DNA of 64,000 bases from Streptomyces microflavus (GTDB taxonomy: Bacteria > Actinomycetota > Actinomycetes > Streptomycetales > Streptomycetaceae). Location: positions 124,001 through 188,000 of the forward strand of contig NZ_BMUG01000002.1 in the NCBI RefSeq assembly GCF_014650075.1. The letters run 5' to 3'. The translations under genes and the position numbers were made by a program. Below the pieces are notes generated by a model. The model saw only the letters and a program-made list of their open reading frames with translations. It was not told where the DNA came from and did no database searches. Within the stretch, counting starts at the first letter, position 1. The number at the start of each line of letters is the position of its first letter. Of the stretch, positions 51,205 through 60,944 are shown one piece after another.

Positions 51205-52098
51205 GTGTACCGGTTCCTGCTGACCCCGCGATGGTGGGGGATCAACCTCTTCGTCGTGCTGGCCATCCCGTTCTGCGTGTTCATGGGCACCTGGCAGCTC
51301 GGCCGCTTCGAGGACCGTGTGCAGTCGCACGAACAGGCGGAGAAGCAGCCCGATCCGAGCACCCGGGCCGCGAAACCGCTGGACGAGCTGCTGCCCGTCG
51401 ACAAGGTGACGTCCGGCCGCCCGGCCATGGCGACCGGGACGTACGGCGACCAGTTCCTGGTCCCCGGCCGTGAACTGGACGACCGCCAGGGGTTCTACGT
51501 CCTGAACCTGCTGCGGACCGAGGGGGGCAAGGCCCTGCCGGTGGTACGGGGCTGGCTGCCCGGTACCGCGAGCGGTGCCCGGGTGCCCGCCGCGCCGCAG
51601 GGCGTGGTCACCGTGACCGGGGACCTCCAGGCCTCCGAGAACATCCACAGCGACGGCGTCGACGCCAGGGGCGGGCTCCCCGAGGGCCAGCTCGGCATGA
51701 TCAGCGCCGCGGCCCTGGTGAACCTGGTCGACTACGACGTGTACGACGCCTGGGTGACGCTTCCCGAGGCGGAGGCGGGCGGTGCGGGCGGCGCGATGAA
51801 GCCGGTGCCCGCCGCCGCCCCGGCGGGCAGCGGTCTCGACCTGAAGGCGTTCCAGAACCTGGGGTACACGGGTGAGTGGTTCGTCTTCGCGGGCTTCGTG
51901 TTGTTCATGTGGTTCCGGCTGGTCCGCCGCGAGGCCGAGGCCGTCCGCGATGTCGCCCTCGGGTTGGTCCCGGAGGCCGGTCCGGCGGACGGCCCGGAGG
52001 GCGGGGAAGCCGGTCCGGAGGGCGCCGGTGCCTCGCAGGGCGAGGCCGCCGCGCAGGACCTCGCGGGCAGGACTCCGGAGACCGCTCAAGGTTCGTAG
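51205..52098 (+). CDS. SURF1 family cytochrome oxidase assembly protein
   Basis: A 297-residue protein with the SURF1 layout: an N-terminal membrane helix (WWGINLFVVLAIPFCVFMGTWQLGRF), an extracytoplasmic domain (GFYVLNLLRTEGGKALPVVRGWLP) and a C-terminal helix (WFVFAGFVLFMWFRLVRREAE). SURF1 helps insert heme a into cytochrome c oxidase. It carries an Ala/Gly/Glu-rich tail. GTG at 51205 directly follows GGAGGG. Convergent with the DUF4232 gene. Confidence 0.92.
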   Translation: MYRFLLTPRWWGINLFVVLAIPFCVFMGTWQLGRFEDRVQSHEQAEKQPDPSTRAAKPLDELLPVDKVTSGRPAMATGTYGDQFLVPGRELDDRQGFYVLNLLRTEGGKALPVVRGWLPGTASGARVPAAPQGVVTVTGDLQASENIHSDGVDARGGLPEGQLGMISAAALVNLVDYDVYDAWVTLPEAEAGGAGGAMKPVPAAAPAGSGLDLKAFQNLGYTGEWFVFAGFVLFMWFRLVRREAEAVRDVALGLVPEAGPADGPEGGEAGPEGAGASQGEAAAQDLAGRTPETAQGS

Positions 52099-52154
52099 GC
52101 GCGGCGCGGCCGGGTAGAGCAGGGCAGGGCGGGGCAGCCCGCGGCCGTTGCGGC

Positions 52155-52208
52155 CTCGCTCCGGGACTTTCCCGAGGCTGTCGCGGTCTCGGCTCGCTCC
52201 GGGACTTT
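52155..52208. repeat. 16-bp direct repeat after the DUF4232 gene
   Basis: ctcgctccgggacttt occurs at 52155-52170 and 52193-52208, 38 bp apart, just beyond the stop of the minus-strand gene at 52215. Confidence 0.7.
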
Positions 52209-52214
52209 GCGGGG

Positions 52215-53606
52215 CTACGAGGTGGCCAGGACGCCCGTTCGGTAGATCGTGCCCGAGCAGGCGTTGTTGATCTTCGTCTCGGCCGTGGGGGCGCCCGTCT
52301 CCGGTGTGTGCGTCACGGCGATGCTGCCGTCCACCGTGCCGCCGTCCCGGTGCAGCGACTGCGCCTCGGGGCCGGACTGGCCGGAGCCCTCGCCCGTCGA
52401 TCCCCCGGTGCCGTCCGCCGACGGTGTGGGGGTGGGTGAGGGAGCCACGGTCGGGCAGGTGTCGGCCGGCACCCAGGCGAACTGCACCTCGTACGCCATG
52501 GAGGGCTTCAGCAGCACCGTGCCCGGCTCCCGCGAGGGGTCGGGGAGGCCGGGGGCCGCATCGCCGGCCGTGTGCTGGATGACGTTGATCTTGAGCGGGT
52601 CCGCGGCGCCCAGGGCGGTGAAGCCGACGGTGCCGTTGCTGCTGACCGTGCAGTCCGCCCCGGACACGTTCGCGATCTTGAAGCTGCCGTACACCCGTCC
52701 CTCGGCGTCCGGGGAGCCCGCTCCCGCGGAGGCGACGCCGAGCTGGCCCGGGTCGCACACCGGCAGGGCGGCGAGATCCACGCTCGGGGGCACGGGGGCC
52801 CCGCCTGTCGCGGCTCCGCCCTCCGGGTCGTCGGCGTTGTCCGACGAGGGGCTGCCCGACGGGTCCGGTTCGCCGGTGCCGCCCCGGCTCTCCTGGTCGG
52901 TGGGCTCCGCGGTCCGGTCGCCCGGCGCCTGGGGGCCGGGCTCCTCCCCGTTGCCGCCCTGCGCCTGCTCGCCATGTCCGGCGATGGCGGGAAGCGCGGT
53001 GGACGGACCGTCCGAGTTCGCCACGTGCACGAAGGCGGGGACCGCGGTGCCGATGAGCAGCGCCGCCGCAGCCGCGCCGACGACGGCCTGGCGTCGGCGG
53101 GCGCGCCGGGCGGGAACCGCGCGTTGCAGATGTTCAAGGGTTCGGTCGGAGGGTTCGAGGTCGCCCACGGCGCCGTGCAGCATCCGGCGCAGGACCACCT
53201 CGTCCAGCTCGCCGTCGGCGCCCATGCCCATGCCCGTACCGGTGTCCGTACCGGGGCCCGTGCCAGTACCGACGCCCGTGCCCGTGCCCGTACCGGCATT
53301 GTCGGCGCCAGGGCCGTCACCCGTTCCGCGCCCGCGCCGGCCGCCCCCGAAGATGTCGGTGAGCGTACCGGCGGCGCTCTCCGCACCGCTGCCGTCAGCG
53401 CCATCCGCTCGCGGCGCAGGCGACGGCGCCGGTTCCGGCCCCGGTTCCGGTTCCGGGCTCTCGTCCGGCTCGCGTTGCGCGCCCTCGTCGTGCGGACCGT
53501 CCGGGCGATCCGGGTCGGCGTGCGGGGTCTTCTCGGGCCCGTGGTTCACAATTCCGTTTCCCGTCGGGTCATTCTCGTGCCTGTGCTCGTGCCGGTGCCC
53601 GCTCAT
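52215..53606 (-). CDS. membrane-anchored DUF4232 protein, probable anti-sigma
   Basis: A 463-residue protein. A long acidic, low-complexity cytosolic part (residues 1-170; Gly/Thr repeats around 104-130 and a His-rich start HRHEHRHE) is followed by an Arg-rich flank, one membrane helix (174-195), a Ser/Gly/Pro linker and a C-terminal extracytoplasmic DUF4232 domain with cysteines (CDPGQLG, ADCTVSS, NNACSG). The LDEVVLRRMLHGAVGDLEPSDRTLEHL helices before the membrane resemble an anti-sigma binding region. ATG at 53606 overlaps the sigma factor stop (ATGA), so it is coupled to it and probably restrains it. Confidence 0.85.
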   Translation of the reverse strand: MSGHRHEHRHENDPTGNGIVNHGPEKTPHADPDRPDGPHDEGAQREPDESPEPEPGPEPAPSPAPRADGADGSGAESAAGTLTDIFGGGRRGRGTGDGPGADNAGTGTGTGVGTGTGPGTDTGTGMGMGADGELDEVVLRRMLHGAVGDLEPSDRTLEHLQRAVPARRARRRQAVVGAAAAALLIGTAVPAFVHVANSDGPSTALPAIAGHGEQAQGGNGEEPGPQAPGDRTAEPTDQESRGGTGEPDPSGSPSSDNADDPEGGAATGGAPVPPSVDLAALPVCDPGQLGVASAGAGSPDAEGRVYGSFKIANVSGADCTVSSNGTVGFTALGAADPLKINVIQHTAGDAAPGLPDPSREPGTVLLKPSMAYEVQFAWVPADTCPTVAPSPTPTPSADGTGGSTGEGSGQSGPEAQSLHRDGGTVDGSIAVTHTPETGAPTAETKINNACSGTIYRTGVLATS

Positions 53607-54265
53607 GCCTGGGCCTCCATCACGACGCGCAGCGCCGCGATACCGCGGGAACCGTACGCCTTGACGGAGCCCAGCGAGATTCCCAGCGTCTCCGCGACCT
53701 GGGCCTCCGTCATGTCCGCGAAGTACCGCAGCACCAGCACCTCGCGCTGACGCCGCTGGAGCCCCTTCATGGCCTTGATCAGCGCGTCCCGCTCCAGCTG
53801 GTCGTAGGCGCCCTCCTCCGCGCTCGCCATGTCCGGCATCGGCTTGGACAGCAGCTTCAGCCCGAGGATGCGGCGGCGCAGCGCGGAGCGCGAGAGGTTG
53901 ACGACGGTCTGGCGGAGGTACGCGAGGGTCTTCTCCGGCTCCCGCACACGGTTGCGCGCGGAGTGGACGCGGATGAACGCCTCCTGCACCACGTCCTCGC
54001 AGGACGCGGTGTCGTCCAGCAGCAGGGCCGCGAGGCCGAGCAGCGAACGGTAGTGGGCGCGGTAGGTCTCGGTGAGGTGGTCGACCGTGGTTCCTGCTGC
54101 CACCGTCTCGTCAGCACCCCCGCGCTGCGAGGGCAGTTGAGCCGGGCGTGCAGCGGGCATGGGCGCGATCACCGGCATGCCGCCGGGCGCGCGGGGCCGC
54201 CGGAGCGGACGCACGGTCGCGCCTCGCAACGGGCCCACCACTGTGATGTCGAGAACCTCTGCCAC
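53603..54265 (-). CDS. ECF sigma factor, SigE family
   Basis: A 220-residue extracytoplasmic-function sigma factor with region 2 (YRAHYRSLLGLAALLLDDTASCEDVVQEAFIRVHSAR) and region 4 (LQRRQREVLVLRYFADMTEAQVAETLGISLGSVKAYGSRGIAAL). It carries an extra N-terminus of about 60 residues rich in Pro and Arg. The start taken is GTG at 54265; an internal start is possible (ATG 29 codons on). Coupled to the DUF4232 anti-sigma candidate. Its upstream 350 bp carry no gene. Confidence 0.9.
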   Translation of the reverse strand: MAEVLDITVVGPLRGATVRPLRRPRAPGGMPVIAPMPAARPAQLPSQRGGADETVAAGTTVDHLTETYRAHYRSLLGLAALLLDDTASCEDVVQEAFIRVHSARNRVREPEKTLAYLRQTVVNLSRSALRRRILGLKLLSKPMPDMASAEEGAYDQLERDALIKAMKGLQRRQREVLVLRYFADMTEAQVAETLGISLGSVKAYGSRGIAALRVVMEAQA

Positions 54266-54616
54266 GCCTGTTGGACACGCTGCCCCCCGTCAGGGTTGTA
54301 CGCGTACGGCGCCACGTTCGGCGCTGTGCGACATGCCCTCATACGTACCTGCTCTTCCCCGAATGCCCCGTAAATGCGTCCCCGTCACGCAAGAAGTGAC
54401 GGCATAGACGCTGCCCGGCCGACGTGCGGTTGCAGAAGGCCGGGAGATCATCGTCGGATATGACAACGCCCCAGCTCAAGAGGTTCAGACCAGGTAATTG
54501 CTCATAGGGCGTTCACAGATCCTACAAAACAGGTTCGATGAATCCGAAAGCGATCGGGGCGGATCAGGGCCGATCAGGGCCCGCGCGCACCGGCCAGGGG
54601 GTGATCGGGGTTCGTT
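54266..54616. other. 351-bp region between asd and the sigma factor gene
   Basis: Contains the sigma factor promoter region (minus strand, A+T-richer near 54450-54540) and a 10-bp tandem repeat just beyond the asd stop. No gene seen. Confidence 0.6.
54552..54581. repeat. 10-bp tandem repeat, 3 units, after asd
   Basis: gatcggggcg, gatcagggcc, gatcagggcc at 54552, 54562 and 54572, 36 bp beyond the asd stop. Confidence 0.7.
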
Positions 54617-55690
54617 TCAGGCCCGGGTAATTTCGGCGGCCACGGATTCGGCGATCTGCGCCACGTTCAAAGCCGCACCTTTGCGGAGATTATCGCCGCA
54701 AATGAACATTTCCAGGGCGCGGGGATCATCCATCGAGCGCCGAACCCGGCCCACCCAGGTGGGATCGGTGCCCACGACATCGGCCGGAGTCGGGAAATCT
54801 CCGGACGCCGGGCTGTCGAAGAGCACGACGCCGGGGGCGGTCGCCAGGATCTCGTGGGCCCGGTCGACGGCGACCTCGTTCTCGAAGCGCGCGTGGACGG
54901 ACATGGAGTGCGTCGCGATGACGGGGACGTACACGCAGGTGGCGGTGGTCCTCAGGCCCGGCAGGCCCAGCACCTTGCGGCACTCCTCGCGGATGGCGAG
55001 CTCCTCGGACGACCAGCCGTCCCCGGCGTCCGTACCGGCCCACGGCACGACGTTCAGGGCCACGGGGGCGGCGAAGGGGCTGTCCGCCGTACCGGCGTGG
55101 TCGCCCAGGGCCCGGCGTACGTCTCCGGGGTGGGTGCCCAGCTCCGTACCGGCCACCAGCGACAGCTGTTCGCGCAGGGCCGTGACGCCGTCCCGGCCGG
55201 CGCCGCTGACCGCCTGGTAGGAGGAGACGATCAGTTCGCGCAGTCCGAATTCCGCGTGCAGCGCGCCGACCGCGACGATCAGCGACAGCGTGGTGCAGTT
55301 CGGGGACGCGACGATGCCACGCGGTCTGAGCCGGGTGGCGTGCGGGTTGATCTCCGGGACGACCAGCGGTACGTCGTCGTCGAGCCGGAAGGCCGCCGAG
55401 TCGTCGATGACGACGACGCCCTTGGAGGCGGCGATCGGGGCCCAGCGGGCGGACACCTCGTCCGGCACCAGGAAGAGGGCCACGTCGATGCCGTCGAACA
55501 CGTCCTCGGTGAGCGCGAGCACCTCGCTCTCCTCACCGCGCACGGCCAGCTTGCGGCCGGCCGAGCGCGGTGAGGCGACGAGTCTGACCTCGCCCCAGAC
55601 GTCCGCGTGCTGCGAGAGGATCCGGAGCATGACGCCGCCGATCGCCCCGGTCGCACCGACGACCGCGAGCGAAGGGCGGCGTGCGGTCAT
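54617..55690 (-). CDS. asd: aspartate-semialdehyde dehydrogenase
   Basis: Reduces aspartyl phosphate to aspartate semialdehyde for lysine/diaminopimelate, threonine, methionine and isoleucine. It has 357 residues: [16 protein letters not shown] (NADP-binding), SPNCTT with active Cys132, [11 protein letters not shown], and HSMSVHARF with the conserved His. Complete for this family. ATG at 55690 overlaps the lysC stop by 4 nt, so asd is translated with lysC. It is followed by a small tandem repeat and then the sigma factor gene. Confidence 0.96.
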   Translation of the reverse strand: MTARRPSLAVVGATGAIGGVMLRILSQHADVWGEVRLVASPRSAGRKLAVRGEESEVLALTEDVFDGIDVALFLVPDEVSARWAPIAASKGVVVIDDSAAFRLDDDVPLVVPEINPHATRLRPRGIVASPNCTTLSLIVAVGALHAEFGLRELIVSSYQAVSGAGRDGVTALREQLSLVAGTELGTHPGDVRRALGDHAGTADSPFAAPVALNVVPWAGTDAGDGWSSEELAIREECRKVLGLPGLRTTATCVYVPVIATHSMSVHARFENEVAVDRAHEILATAPGVVLFDSPASGDFPTPADVVGTDPTWVGRVRRSMDDPRALEMFICGDNLRKGAALNVAQIAESVAAEITRA

Positions 55691-56958
55691 CGGCCGGTGC
55701 CCCCGTAGACGACTGCCTCGTCGGAGTCGCTGTCGAGGCCGAAGGCGGTGTGCACGGCGCGCACGGCCTCGTTGACGTCGTCGGCGCGCGTGACCACTGA
55801 GATGCGGATCTCGGATGTCGAGATGAGCTCGATGTTCACGCCCGCGTCGGAGAGCGCCTCGAAGAAGCCCGCGGTGACACCCGGGTTGGTCTTCATGCCG
55901 GCGCCGACCAGGGAGATCTTGGCGATCTGGTCGTCGTAGCGGAGGGACTCGAAGCCGATGGGGCCCTTGGCCCGCTCCAGGGCGTCGATGGCCTTGCGGC
56001 CCTCCGACTTGGGGAGGGTGAAGGAGATGTCCGTCAGCCCGGTCGACGCGGCGGAGACGTTCTGCACCACCATGTCGATGTTGACCTCGGCGTTCGCGAT
56101 GGCGCGGAAGATCGCGGCCGCCTCGCCCGGCTTGTCCGGGACGCCGACGACGGTGACCTTGGCCTCCGAGACGTCGTGGGCGACTCCGGAGATGATCGCG
56201 TGCTCCACCTTCTGGTCCCCTTGCGGCTCGTTGCTGACCCAGGTGCCGCGCAGTCCGGAGAAGGACGAGCGGACGTGGATCGGAATGTTGTAACGGCGTG
56301 CGTACTCGACGCAGCGGTGCAGCAGCACCTTGGAGCCGGACGCGGCCAGCTCCAGCATGTCCTCGAAGGAGATCCACTCGATCTTCTTCGCCTTCTTCAC
56401 GACCCGGGGGTCCGCGGTGAAGACGCCGTCGACGTCGGTGTAGATCTCACAGACCTCGGCGTTCAGCGCCGCTGCCAGCGCGACGGCGGTCGTGTCCGAC
56501 CCGCCGCGGCCGAGGGTGGTGATGTTCTTGCCCTCCTGGCTCACGCCCTGGAACCCGGCGACGATGGCGATGTTGCCCTCGTCGATCGAGGTCCGGATGC
56601 GGCCGGGCGTGACGTCGATGATGCGCGCTTTGTTGTGGACCGAGTCGGTGATGACACCGGCCTGGCTGCCCGTGAACGACTGGGCCTCGTGGCCCAGGTT
56701 TTTGATCGCCATCGCCAGCAGGGCCATGGAGATCCGCTCACCGGCGGTCAGCAGCATGTCGAACTCACGGCCGGCAGGGATCGGGGAAACCTGCTCGGCG
56801 AGGTCTATCAACTCGTCCGTCGTGTCGCCCATCGCGGACACCACGACAACCACCTGGTTGCCGTTCCTCTTGGCGTCGACGACTCGCTTGGCGACCCGCT
56901 TGATGCCCTCGGCATCGGCTACGGAGGAGCCTCCGTACTTCTGCACGACAAGGCCCAC
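55687..56958 (-). CDS. lysC: aspartate kinase (lysC), two ACT domains
   Basis: First step of the aspartate family. It has 423 residues: [14 protein letters not shown] at the start, [16 protein letters not shown], and two C-terminal ACT domains (about 265-420) for feedback control by lysine and threonine. GTG at 56958 has GAGGAGCGC upstream. In related organisms an internal start makes the beta subunit from the same gene; an in-frame ATG near 56235-56240 has not been verified. Overlaps asd by 4 nt. Upstream DNA separates it from the DUF1838 gene. Confidence 0.97.
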   Translation of the reverse strand: MGLVVQKYGGSSVADAEGIKRVAKRVVDAKRNGNQVVVVVSAMGDTTDELIDLAEQVSPIPAGREFDMLLTAGERISMALLAMAIKNLGHEAQSFTGSQAGVITDSVHNKARIIDVTPGRIRTSIDEGNIAIVAGFQGVSQEGKNITTLGRGGSDTTAVALAAALNAEVCEIYTDVDGVFTADPRVVKKAKKIEWISFEDMLELAASGSKVLLHRCVEYARRYNIPIHVRSSFSGLRGTWVSNEPQGDQKVEHAIISGVAHDVSEAKVTVVGVPDKPGEAAAIFRAIANAEVNIDMVVQNVSAASTGLTDISFTLPKSEGRKAIDALERAKGPIGFESLRYDDQIAKISLVGAGMKTNPGVTAGFFEALSDAGVNIELISTSEIRISVVTRADDVNEAVRAVHTAFGLDSDSDEAVVYGGTGR

Positions 56959-57220
56959 GTGCGCTCCTCGCTCAGTCATTACTGCGGTCGGCTCAGTTTA
57001 ACGAGCAGCCCGGAATCGACCCGTCCTTACCAGATGGTGAGATGTCCCGCCCACGACCCGGTACGGCGTGTCGTCCCGAACTGCTCGTACGAGGCTGCTG
57101 CCCATCCAGGAGGAGCGCACTCCCCTTTGTGTCCCAGCCCACACCTTCGGGGCGAAATGTGCGAGTCGGCGGTGCCGGTCGGGTTACGTGCCCCAGCTGC
57201 TCACCGAACCGTCCGGCCGC

Positions 57221-57967
57221 TCACCGGACCGGGTTGAGCTTCCGGAAGTACGTCCAGCTCGTCTCGTTCGGCGCGCTCCACTCCTCCGGGGCGTGGGCGA
57301 ACTCCGGGTGGTGGTCCGCGATGTACGCGCGGGTGCGCCCGGGGACCTCCTCGTACGAACCGAGCTTGCGGCCCCGGCAGTGGAAGGTCAGCCCGCCGGG
57401 CCGCTGCCCCTGGGCCATCCACGGCAGCCACGGCGACATCCGGGACCACGACATGGTGGCCGGGACGCCGGGCGCGGAACCCTCCAGGTCGGCGCGGTCG
57501 GCGAAGAACTGGAAGAGCTCCAGCGCCTTGTAGGTGTCACCGGCCGAGTGGAGGGGGTACTGGGCCACCGGCAGCGGCGAGGGGTAGGCGAGCGGGATCT
57601 CCAGGCTGAAGCAGATCTGTCCGCCGAGCTCGGTCGTGGGGACGGGGAAGGGGCGCCACTTCTGGTTGGCCGGGTCGTTCCAGACGTGCACCACCGGCTG
57701 GTCCTGCCAGGTCTCCAGGATCTCGCGGGTGGTGGGGTCCAGGTAGAAGGCGGCCTCCCGGGTGAGGAGCTGGTAGGCGTCCGGCCCGGCTTCGGCGTCC
57801 TGGACGAGTCGGGAGACGTTGAGCCCCTCGAAGCCGAAGAGGCGCTGGTAGGGCTCGTCGGGGGCCCAGGAGTACACGTCCCCCGACCACCAGTACGTGA
57901 CCTCCTCGCCGTCCAGCGAGGCGCGGGTGCGGGCGAAGGAACGGAACAGCTCGGCGGGTGTCGTCAT
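57221..57967 (-). CDS. DUF1838 family protein
   Basis: A 248-residue protein with conserved aromatic-rich segments: TYWWSGDVYSWAPDEPYQRLFGFEG, VVHVWNDPANQKWRPFPV, and SWSRMSPWLPWMAQGQRPG. No signal peptide. It matches the DUF1838 family, whose function is not settled. ATG at 57967 follows a weak site; the longer frame starting at 58093 runs into the LamG protein gene. It is alone between the lysC and LamG genes on the minus strand. Confidence 0.85.
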   Translation of the reverse strand: MTTPAELFRSFARTRASLDGEEVTYWWSGDVYSWAPDEPYQRLFGFEGLNVSRLVQDAEAGPDAYQLLTREAAFYLDPTTREILETWQDQPVVHVWNDPANQKWRPFPVPTTELGGQICFSLEIPLAYPSPLPVAQYPLHSAGDTYKALELFQFFADRADLEGSAPGVPATMSWSRMSPWLPWMAQGQRPGGLTFHCRGRKLGSYEEVPGRTRAYIADHHPEFAHAPEEWSAPNETSWTYFRKLNPVR

Positions 57968-58025
57968 ACGGACACTGTGCGCCACCGCCGCCCCGGTACG
58001 AGGCTCGGGGCGGTGGTGGCCTGCG

Positions 58026-60167
58026 TCAGCGGCCGGCGGCCGGCCACGGCAGCTGGCGGATGTCCTCCTCGGGCAGCACGCCCTCGTAGGCAAACACGCT
58101 GTCCACGGCGCCGTGCAGATACTCGCCCCACCCGTCGGCGGTGCGGGCCCGGCCGAGCTGGAGCCCGCCCGTGCTCTTCCAGGCGGCGTCGAAGCCGGCC
58201 GTACCGCCTTCGTCGTACTTCACCCCGTCCAGATAGAAGGACACCTGCTTGGCGGAGGCGTCATGGACGACGGTCAGCCGGTGGCCGGGCCCCGTGTTGC
58301 CGTCCGGCCATTCGATACGGCTGAGCACGGTCTCCGGCGCGCCCGGCTCGTCGGCGTGCGCCATCACCAGGTCCCAGCTGGAGTTCTCCGGGTCGTAGCG
58401 CACCTTGAAGGCGTCGCCGTGCTCGCCGCCCTGGGAGATCGCGGTCATCGGCGTCGCCGGCTCGTCGTCGGTGAGCCGGACCCGGACGCTGACGGTGAAG
58501 CTCCCCGAGGTGTCGACCACGGGGGCGTCCGTGGCGGCGTGGCCCGAGGCGCCGTCGAGACGGAGGTGGCCGTCGCCGTCCATCTCCAGCGGCCAGTCCT
58601 GGCCGCACTCCAGGTCCAGCGGGTCGCACGGGTCGTCGAGGCGGTAGAGCGAGGCGCCGGTGCCCAGCTTCAGCGGTGCGCCGCCGCCCTCCTCCGGTGC
58701 GAGGCCGTCCGGCGCGGTGTCGAGCGCCCAGTGGCCGAGCCGCCGCGCGGCACGGGTTGCAAGCTCCTTCACCTCGGAGGCCACGACGATCCGGTCGTAC
58801 GCCCGTACGTCACCGATCTCGCCCTGCCAGCGGTCCCGGTACCCCTGCGCGCCGCGCGCCCGGCCGATCTGGAAGGCGCCCTCGCCCGCCACGGCGGTGA
58901 CGGCCGTCTCCTCGCCGACCGCGCGGCCGTTCACGTACAGCCGTGCCGTACCGGTCCCGGCGTCGTACTGGCCCAGCACATACGCCCACGCGCCGGTCTC
59001 GGGCAGGCCGCCCGTGACCCGCGCCCCGCCGACGGAGAAGGACCAGACGGGGGCGGCCCCGGCCTGCGCCAGTCCCAGGGTGAACGCGCGTGCCGTGCCA
59101 GCGTCCTGCGAAAGGACTGTACGGGTGCCGTCCACGCGTCCCGGTCGCACCCAGCCGCCGACCGCGAAGGTCTCCGCGGTGTCGGTGACGACCGGGGAAC
59201 CCGAGGTCAGGAAGCCGTGTCCCGATCCGTCGAGCGAGGCGGTGGAGGTGAGCGGGGTACCGGAGGGCGCGGGTGCGCCGAAGGTGACCCCCGCACCGGC
59301 ACGGGCCGCGCCGCCGGTCTCCGCGGCGGCCGAGCGGGAGCCCGCCGCGTCGGTGAGCCTCCACTGCGCCACCGGGGCGGGGCCCGCCCCGACCCGGAAG
59401 GTGTAGTCGGTGCGCGGGCCGCGGTTGCCCGCACGGTCCTGCGCCTGCACGGAGAGGACCTGCACCCCGGACTTCTCCGGTACGAAGCGGATCCCGGCCG
59501 ACCCGTCGGCGTCGGCCGCGACGGCCTTCGGGGCTCCGCCGAGGAAGGAATAGCTGTAGGCGACGATGTCGTCGGCCTGCGCCGAGAAGCGGAAGGTCCC
59601 CCGGACGCCGACGCCGGGCGACCAGGTGTCGTCGTCCGGATAGTCGGAGGAGCTGACCACCGGAGCGTCGGGCGCGGTGCGGTCGTACACGAACTGGCAG
59701 GACGCTCCCGCCCCTTCGCTGCTCCAGGCCGACGCCCCGGCGTCGTTGACGGCCCGCACCCGCCAGGACACGACGGTGTCGGCGGGGATAGTGTCCGGCA
59801 GCTGCCAGGTGAAGGGGGCGGTGTCGGACATCGTGGTGGTGGTCCCGGTCACGCGCTCCTCGGCGCCGCCCTCTCCCTGCCACCACGCCTCGAACTCGCC
59901 CCGGACCCGGCTCACTTCACCCGGCTGCCCGCCGCCGGGCCCGTACAGCCGTGCTGTCACCTGCGGGACCGACCGTACGTAGGGCCGCTCCTCACCGGAG
60001 ACACACGGCGCGCCGTCTGCTCCCAGGTCGGAAACCAGCGGCTGCTTCGGCGGGAGCCCGCCGGACGCCGCCAGTACGGTGCCTGGCGTCGCCAGTACCG
60101 TTCCGGCGGCGATCACCGCCGCCGCGGCCGCCCGTCTCGCTCTCCCATATCCCGTACGTCCCGTCAT
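58026..60167 (-). CDS. secreted LamG-domain protein
   Basis: A 713-residue exported protein. The signal peptide (residues about 1-33, ending in TVLAAS) precedes Ig-like/fibronectin-like segments (about 60-270), then two concanavalin A-like/laminin G folds (about 315-470 and 530-700) with the FAVGGWVRPGR and SFTVSVRVRLTDDE strands typical of LamG 3. Cysteines (CDPLDLECGQDW) could pair. Such proteins usually bind carbohydrate or protein; no catalytic domain was seen. ATG at 60167. Confidence 0.87.
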   Translation of the reverse strand: MTGRTGYGRARRAAAAAVIAAGTVLATPGTVLAASGGLPPKQPLVSDLGADGAPCVSGEERPYVRSVPQVTARLYGPGGGQPGEVSRVRGEFEAWWQGEGGAEERVTGTTTTMSDTAPFTWQLPDTIPADTVVSWRVRAVNDAGASAWSSEGAGASCQFVYDRTAPDAPVVSSSDYPDDDTWSPGVGVRGTFRFSAQADDIVAYSYSFLGGAPKAVAADADGSAGIRFVPEKSGVQVLSVQAQDRAGNRGPRTDYTFRVGAGPAPVAQWRLTDAAGSRSAAAETGGAARAGAGVTFGAPAPSGTPLTSTASLDGSGHGFLTSGSPVVTDTAETFAVGGWVRPGRVDGTRTVLSQDAGTARAFTLGLAQAGAAPVWSFSVGGARVTGGLPETGAWAYVLGQYDAGTGTARLYVNGRAVGEETAVTAVAGEGAFQIGRARGAQGYRDRWQGEIGDVRAYDRIVVASEVKELATRAARRLGHWALDTAPDGLAPEEGGGAPLKLGTGASLYRLDDPCDPLDLECGQDWPLEMDGDGHLRLDGASGHAATDAPVVDTSGSFTVSVRVRLTDDEPATPMTAISQGGEHGDAFKVRYDPENSSWDLVMAHADEPGAPETVLSRIEWPDGNTGPGHRLTVVHDASAKQVSFYLDGVKYDEGGTAGFDAAWKSTGGLQLGRARTADGWGEYLHGAVDSVFAYEGVLPEEDIRQLPWPAAGR

Positions 60168-60288
60168 GCTGCGTACCCCTCCCCGGCCGGCCCCTCGACG
60201 ATCAAGGGCTGCAGCAGGCTAGCAATCGGGGCCGACACACCGCCCGCGAATAACCGAGCGGTCCACGGGATGACCTGCCGGGCACCCC

Positions 60289-60807
60289 CTAACCGGCGGC
60301 CAGTGTCTCCGCGTCGATCACCGAGGTGTTCTGCGCGGCCGCGATCCGCCAGACCCCGTCGTCCTTGGCCAGCACGTAGGTCGGGGTGCCGGGGACCGAC
60401 TCGGGGTGGGCGGCGATGAGTTCGGAGGGGTCCTCCACGCCCCGGAAGATCTCGTCCAGGAACTCCCCTCCCTCGCGGGTGGCCGGCCGCTGGCGGATCT
60501 TGACCGCGGCCACGTCGGGGCGGATGAAGAGGATGAGCGCGACGGTGTACGTGGCGGTCACCGGGGAGCCCGCCTGGGGCGGGAGCACCTTGCGGGTGAA
60601 GGCGCTGATCTCCGGGAGGCCGGTCAGTCTCTTCCCGTGGGCCGTGGTCCAGATGGCGTCCTCGCGAAAGCCGCTGAGGAAGGCGTCGGGCTGTGCGTTC
60701 TGCTGGGCCTCCTGGACCCCTGCCACGAACGCGACGATCGCGTCGACGTCCTCCTGCGGGGCGGGGACGCCGAGGACGGCGGGGGGCGCTGCGCTGCTGG
60801 TGCTCAT
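60289..60807 (-). CDS. SgcJ/EcaC-type SnoaL-like protein
   Basis: A 172-residue NTF2-fold protein (VDAIVAFVAGVQEAQQNAQPDAFLSGFREDAIWTTAHGKRL...). This family is often called SgcJ/EcaC oxidoreductase, but no redox motif is visible. ATG at 60807 has AAGGAGACC upstream. Its promoter carries a SoxR/MerR-type operator (60896-60913), and the 5' leader holds 10-bp repeats. It is divergent from the NmrA gene. Confidence 0.87.
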   Translation of the reverse strand: MSTSSAAPPAVLGVPAPQEDVDAIVAFVAGVQEAQQNAQPDAFLSGFREDAIWTTAHGKRLTGLPEISAFTRKVLPPQAGSPVTATYTVALILFIRPDVAAVKIRQRPATREGGEFLDEIFRGVEDPSELIAAHPESVPGTPTYVLAKDDGVWRIAAAQNTSVIDAETLAAG

Positions 60808-60820
60808 GCGGGTCTCCTTG

Positions 60821-60873
60821 TGCCGAGCGGTGCCGAGCGGTGCCGGTCGGTGGTGCCGAGCGGTGCCGGTCGG
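60821..60873. repeat. 10-bp repeats in the SnoaL-like gene leader
   Basis: tgccgagcgg/tgccggtcgg units at 60821, 60831, 60841, 60854 and 60864, with a 3-nt break after the third, directly upstream of the ribosome site. Confidence 0.75.
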
Positions 60874-60886
60874 TCCGGACAGGCCG

Positions 60887-60917
60887 AGCCTCCGTCCTCA
60901 AGCGCGGTTGAGGTCAA
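60887..60917 (-). promoter_or_regulatory. SoxR/MerR-type promoter toward the SnoaL-like gene
   Basis: Minus strand: -35 TTGACC (60917-60912), 19-bp spacer, -10 GAGGCT (60892-60887). The operator CCTCAA-N6-TTGAGG (60896-60913) is a perfect match to the SoxR-box half-sites as I recall them. Confidence 0.6.
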
Positions 60918-60944
60918 GGGGACTTCGCCAACCGCCCAACCGGC

